A stretch of DNA of 64,000 nt from Herpetosiphonaceae bacterium (lineage in GTDB: Bacteria; Chloroflexota; Chloroflexia; Chloroflexales; Kallotenuaceae). The notes below the pieces were generated by a model, which was not told the DNA's origin, searched no databases, and saw only the letters and a program-made list of their open reading frames with translations. Shown here piece by piece: positions 61,289 through 64,000 of the stretch; within the stretch, counting starts at the first letter, position 1; the number at the start of each line of letters is the position of its first letter. The DNA is taken from positions 1-64,000 of the forward strand of contig DASUTC010000264.1 of the NCBI GenBank assembly GCA_036374795.1, in the 5' to 3' direction. A program made the translations under genes and the position numbers.

Positions 61289-62134
61289 GCTCAGCGGCAT
61301 CTCGACAACTTTGGATGGATTATGAACATCCAGCCAGGCGTCGGCCTGAGCGATCAGCCACGCGCCAAAGGTGTTGAGTATCTCCAGCACCGTATCGCGG
61401 TCGGCAGAAGGCTCGATCGCCAGATCCAGTACCCGGCGCATGCTGCCTGCCTGATCCGGGTAGTGCCGGGCGAACAGCTCGTAGCAGGGCTTGAGATCGC
61501 GGGTAAAGACCCGCTCCTGCGCCATCACCAGGGAGCAGCCGGTCCGCAAAGTATTTTTCATGATGCGGCGACACCGATACAGCACATTCCGTGCCGAACC
61601 ATCTGTGTGCAGCGCGGCGATGGCCTCGGCGATGTCGGGCCGGATCTGGCTGATGTCGTTGTTGGCGACGACGACATCCGGCTTGAAGCGGGGCAGGCAC
61701 GGCGCGAGATCGTCGCCCCAGACGCAGGCGCTCTGCGTTTTGAGCAGAAAGCTCATTTCGGAAAAGCGATCGGACACCAGCGCCTCATCGTAGGGCCAGA
61801 TCTCCAACTGCACATCCGAGACGCACCGATGCTCTGCGGCGATTCGCGCGCCCTCGGCTTTGAGCCAGGATGCGTCGACCGTCGCGGGATCGCCCAGCGT
61901 GACGGCGAAGCAATCCAGATCGGACACGCCCTGCACAGCCTGACCACGGGGCACCGTGCCGCGCACATAGACGCCGTGCAACCGCGCGCCCAGATGCGCG
62001 CGGTACGCGCGCACGGCTGCATCGACCGCCGCGCGATACAGCGGCTCGATCTTGTCTACGCTCGCATCGTTGACGATGTAACCGTCGCCGTCGATCGGCC
62101 ATAGCCCACCGATGTCCAGCAAGGGTACGGGCAT
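61286..62134 (-). CDS. Nucleotidyltransferase-fold protein
   Basis: A 282-residue protein with the polymerase-beta-like nucleotidyltransferase pattern GVYVRGTVPRGQAVQGVSDL followed by DCF: the Gly-x motif and two catalytic Asp (D-x-D form, DLDCF). The rest is helical with Cys- and Arg-rich YRCRRIMKNTLRTGCSL. Members adenylylate antibiotics, proteins or RNA; the target is unknown. GAGGAG lies 5 bases before the ATG. Only 12 bases separate it from the ArsR gene, so the two are one operon. Confidence 0.8.
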   Translation of the reverse strand: MPVPLLDIGGLWPIDGDGYIVNDASVDKIEPLYRAAVDAAVRAYRAHLGARLHGVYVRGTVPRGQAVQGVSDLDCFAVTLGDPATVDASWLKAEGARIAAEHRCVSDVQLEIWPYDEALVSDRFSEMSFLLKTQSACVWGDDLAPCLPRFKPDVVVANNDISQIRPDIAEAIAALHTDGSARNVLYRCRRIMKNTLRTGCSLVMAQERVFTRDLKPCYELFARHYPDQAGSMRRVLDLAIEPSADRDTVLEILNTFGAWLIAQADAWLDVHNPSKVVEMPLS

Positions 62135-62146
62135 GCTATCTCCTCG

Positions 62147-62722
62147 TCACGCGACCGGCGCGTCCGGTACGCGCCAGTAGACGCCGTGATCGCGCTGCAT
62201 CAGCCGGTTCATAATCAGCTCGCGGCGCAATGTAGCACAGTCCGGGTGGTGGCGCTTGATCACCTCGTTGACCTCGCGCTCAGGATAGCGCACGCCCGGC
62301 TGGAACTGGCTGACCAGCCATCTGAGGATCACCAGACGTTTCTTCTGGCTGGCCGGGATCTCTTTCAGCCGCGTGCCCTCCACAAAGCTGCCAAGCACCT
62401 TGCGCTCCCAGGCGTCGTACGCGACATCGCTCGGCGGCGCGGCGATCTGCTCGAAGGTAAACAGCTTTTGGGTCATGCCTTGCAGCGCCTCGCCGTCCAG
62501 CCAGTAGATGTGCGTGTTGCCCTCGGCGCGCATGCCTACCAGACCAATCTCTTTGAGCTTCGCCAGGTGATGCGAGACGGTCGGCTCCTTGAGCTTGAGC
62601 AGCGCCGCCAGCTCGCCGACGCTGCACTCCTGGTTTGCCAGTATACCAAGGATTTTCAGGCGGCTTTCATGGGCCAGCACTTTCAGCAGATGCAGCGGCG
62701 TGCTTACGTCTTGAACTTCCAT
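62147..62722 (-). CDS. ArsR-family regulator with DUF2087 domain
   Basis: A 191-residue repressor. The winged HTH is at about 8-85: LLKVLAHESRLKILGILANQ, CSVGELAALLKLKEPTVSHH, LAKLKEIGLVGMRAEG. No metal-binding CxC is in the recognition helix, so it is not an arsenic sensor of the classic type. The C-terminal DUF2087 domain (KKRLVILRWLVSQFQPGVRY .. DCATLRRELIMNRLMQRDHG) probably senses the signal. AGGAGCG lies 5 bases before the ATG. It heads an operon with the nucleotidyltransferase and has a palindrome over its promoter. Confidence 0.88.
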   Translation of the reverse strand: MEVQDVSTPLHLLKVLAHESRLKILGILANQECSVGELAALLKLKEPTVSHHLAKLKEIGLVGMRAEGNTHIYWLDGEALQGMTQKLFTFEQIAAPPSDVAYDAWERKVLGSFVEGTRLKEIPASQKKRLVILRWLVSQFQPGVRYPEREVNEVIKRHHPDCATLRRELIMNRLMQRDHGVYWRVPDAPVA

Positions 62723-62732
62723 ACTGCGCTCC

Positions 62733-62770
62733 TATTTCGATTAGTATCTAATTAGAAGTATATCGAAATA
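62733..62770. promoter_or_regulatory. ArsR promoter with inverted-repeat operator
   Basis: TATTTCGAT (62733-62741) and ATCGAAATA (62762-62770) are exact inverse copies 20 bases apart, with CTAATTAG between them. On the minus strand the -10 TATACT (62763-62758) lies inside, with TTGTGT 17 bases above it. Binding of the encoded ArsR protein here would shut off its own operon. Confidence 0.6.
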
Positions 62771-62837
62771 GAGCTTGCGACACAACCCCGACGTAAGGCC
62801 AAGATCGCTGCAATCTGTGGTTAAAAATAGCCTTGCA

Positions 62838-63272
62838 TCAGCCGCTCGATCCACTCCTGCACAAGGCATCGGCAACACGGTCGAAGGCGGGCACGTAGGG
62901 CTTGATGTCCAGCACGGGCGTGCCGTCGATCGCATCCAGGCCGCGCACGCTCAGCACCGGGCCAGCCACGCCGACTATCTCAACGGCGGTCATGCCGATG
63001 GGGTTGGGACGACGCCTGGCGCGCTGGGAGAAGATCCCGACAGCGGGCATATCGGCGCGTCCGCGTGGTCGGTGGACAAGGTCGGTCGTCGCGCCGAACG
63101 AGGACTGATGCATAAAAAACACGACGATAATATGCGAAAAATCGGCGAGTCCTTGCAGCCCAGGCGCGAATGCCGCTGCGAGATGAATCTCCGAGACGAC
63201 ATCGTCCCAGTTTTCGTCCACGCCCTCGGTTATCGGCGAGCGGACGCTGCCGATCGGTTCGAGCTTGAGCAT
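62838..63272 (-). CDS. trmO: tRNA m6t6A methyltransferase TrmO, frameshifted near its end
   Basis: Adds a methyl group from SAM to N6-threonylcarbamoyladenosine-37 of tRNA. Start MLKLEPIGSVRSPITEGVDE, then FSHIIVVFFMHQ, RPRGRADMPAVGIFSQRARR, RPNPIGMTAVEIV, and GTPVLDIKPYVPAFDRV, the TsaA/TrmO series. As read, it ends CRSGSSG at 62838. One added G near 62864 gives VQEWIERLMQGYF and a stop at 62821, the usual family ending. So the C-terminus is frameshifted or misread. AGGAG lies 6 bases before the ATG at 63272. Confidence 0.85.
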   Translation of the reverse strand: MLKLEPIGSVRSPITEGVDENWDDVVSEIHLAAAFAPGLQGLADFSHIIVVFFMHQSSFGATTDLVHRPRGRADMPAVGIFSQRARRRPNPIGMTAVEIVGVAGPVLSVRGLDAIDGTPVLDIKPYVPAFDRVADALCRSGSSG

Positions 63273-63466
63273 CGTGGACTCCTTTGGATGAGCTAACGCG
63301 CATTGCTGGCAGCCGAGGAAATAAATATCCCGCGCGCTATCGTACTTTAGAGCGGCGGGAAGCGGCAAGTCGACACACGGGAGCGCCATAGCATCCCATT
63401 TGGCAGCGGCCCAGGCGTCGAGTATGATAGCCCGCTGATGACACCGCTCCAAAGTTGGATTGAGGA

Positions 63467-64000
63467 ATGTTGAGGATAGAACCTATTTTGCCATCACCAA
63501 AGCGCTGGCTGGCGCTCACCCTGAGTATGCTTCTGACGCTCTCGATCAGCGCGTGTACCACTGAGTCGCCGCCCGCTGTGCAGCCGCAGCCAACGCCGAT
63601 CCCGGCCACAGCCGCGCCGCCGGAAGCGACAGTGAGCGCCCTGCCAACGAGCACCCCATCCGTCACGCCGACCGCCGCAGCCAGCAGCACGACAACGACG
63701 CTGATCACGGATACGATCGCGCTCGCGCCGCTCCAGCCGCTCCAACGCAAGGAGATCGTCGATCGTCCGCTGCGCAACGTCCGCGCGCTGACCGACGGCA
63801 CGGTCAAATACAAAACCGCGCTCTGGAGTCCGGGCGCGGAGTGGATCGCCGCCGTGCCGCAGGATGGCCCCGGCATGGATGCGATCGACACGCGCAGCGG
63901 CGAGGTCCGCCCGATCGTCACCGATACCTTTGTGCTGGAGCCGCTCTGGGCCGATGCCGACACCCTGCTGGTGCATCAAACGGCTCCGGACGGCGATCAG
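63467..64000 (+). CDS. TolB/WD40-like lipoprotein, 3' end off window
   Basis: The 178 residues present have a lipoprotein signal (KRWLALTLSMLLTLSISACT), then a Thr/Pro/Ala-rich spacer of ~50 residues, then a likely beta-propeller start: KYKTALWSPGAEWIAAVPQD, SGEVRPIVTDTFVLEPLWAD. This is the same lipoprotein-spacer-domain layout as other exported proteins in this window. Start uncertain: ATG 63467 or TTG 63488; the latter has GAGGAT at a better distance. The right edge cuts the gene. Confidence 0.7.
   Translation, partial: MLRIEPILPSPKRWLALTLSMLLTLSISACTTESPPAVQPQPTPIPATAAPPEATVSALPTSTPSVTPTAAASSTTTTLITDTIALAPLQPLQRKEIVDRPLRNVRALTDGTVKYKTALWSPGAEWIAAVPQDGPGMDAIDTRSGEVRPIVTDTFVLEPLWADADTLLVHQTAPDGDQ

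Overview
The window is high-GC bacterial DNA and most resembles a chromosome segment from the Chloroflexota, probably class Chloroflexia (Roseiflexus/Herpetosiphon/Kouleothrix-like). That placement is inference. It rests on a CruA-type lycopene cyclase relative, a long aconitase, a class I (LacD-like) aldolase, many Thr/Pro-spaced lipoproteins and sortase-like proteins, and no lipopolysaccharide or porin genes. I found no rRNA, tRNA, CRISPR array, intact insertion sequence or prophage. Most genes are compact housekeeping genes on both strands, usually with clear GGAGG ribosome sites. Promoters are mostly TTGACA/TATAAT-like, often with a TGC-TATACT extended -10.

Layout. 1-5 kb: acyl-CoA dehydrogenase (cut by the left edge), divergent TetR regulator, EamA exporter, a small protein overlapping a frameshifted HNH nuclease, M55 D-aminopeptidase. 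5-12 kb: alpha/beta hydrolase, LytR-CpsA-Psr cell-wall ligase, phosphoribosyltransferase, class I aldolase, CruA-like flavoprotein, DUF2270 protein. 12-19 kb: thermolysin-type protease, Ig-like lipoprotein, aconitase behind a striking palindromic operator, sortase. 19-27 kb: VapBC-type toxin-antitoxin pair, YgfZ, MscS, Rex repressor with two Rex sites at its own promoter, RimI, GpsA, metallo-hydrolase. 27-38 kb: secDF under a perfect consensus promoter, metallophosphoesterase, thiamine pyrophosphokinase, a three-gene polar amino-acid ABC importer, LepA, two lower-GC secreted proteins of unknown role.

39-48 kb: VTT membrane protein and RdgB, an acetyltransferase, a three-gene operon (DUF2089 regulator, 92-residue protein, GGD-repeat beta-solenoid protein), a DnaQ-DinG fusion helicase, a double-GNAT protein. 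48-55 kb: AT-richer spacer and MFS exporter, a P-type ATPase relative that has lost all its cytoplasmic catalytic domains, a B3/4 protein, a GT-C-like membrane glycosyltransferase, an RluA pseudouridine synthase. 55-64 kb: zinc-ribbon/FHA protein next to a PP2C phosphatase, an alkyltransferase-like protein, TPR protein, methyltransferase, ACT-domain protein, nucleotidyltransferase with its ArsR regulator, TrmO (frameshifted near its end), and a lipoprotein cut by the right edge.

The most unusual signals are: a dispersed 7-bp-period repeat (RAAC core, e.g. GAACAAA, AACTTGA) in at least six intergenic spots and once in frame inside the CruA-like gene; a second dispersed G/C-hairpin repeat that begins at the stop codon of two neighbouring genes; the headless P-type ATPase; the GGD-repeat operon; and two probable leaderless genes. 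Two genes (HNH, trmO) each look short of one G in a GG pair, which may be sequencing error or real decay.
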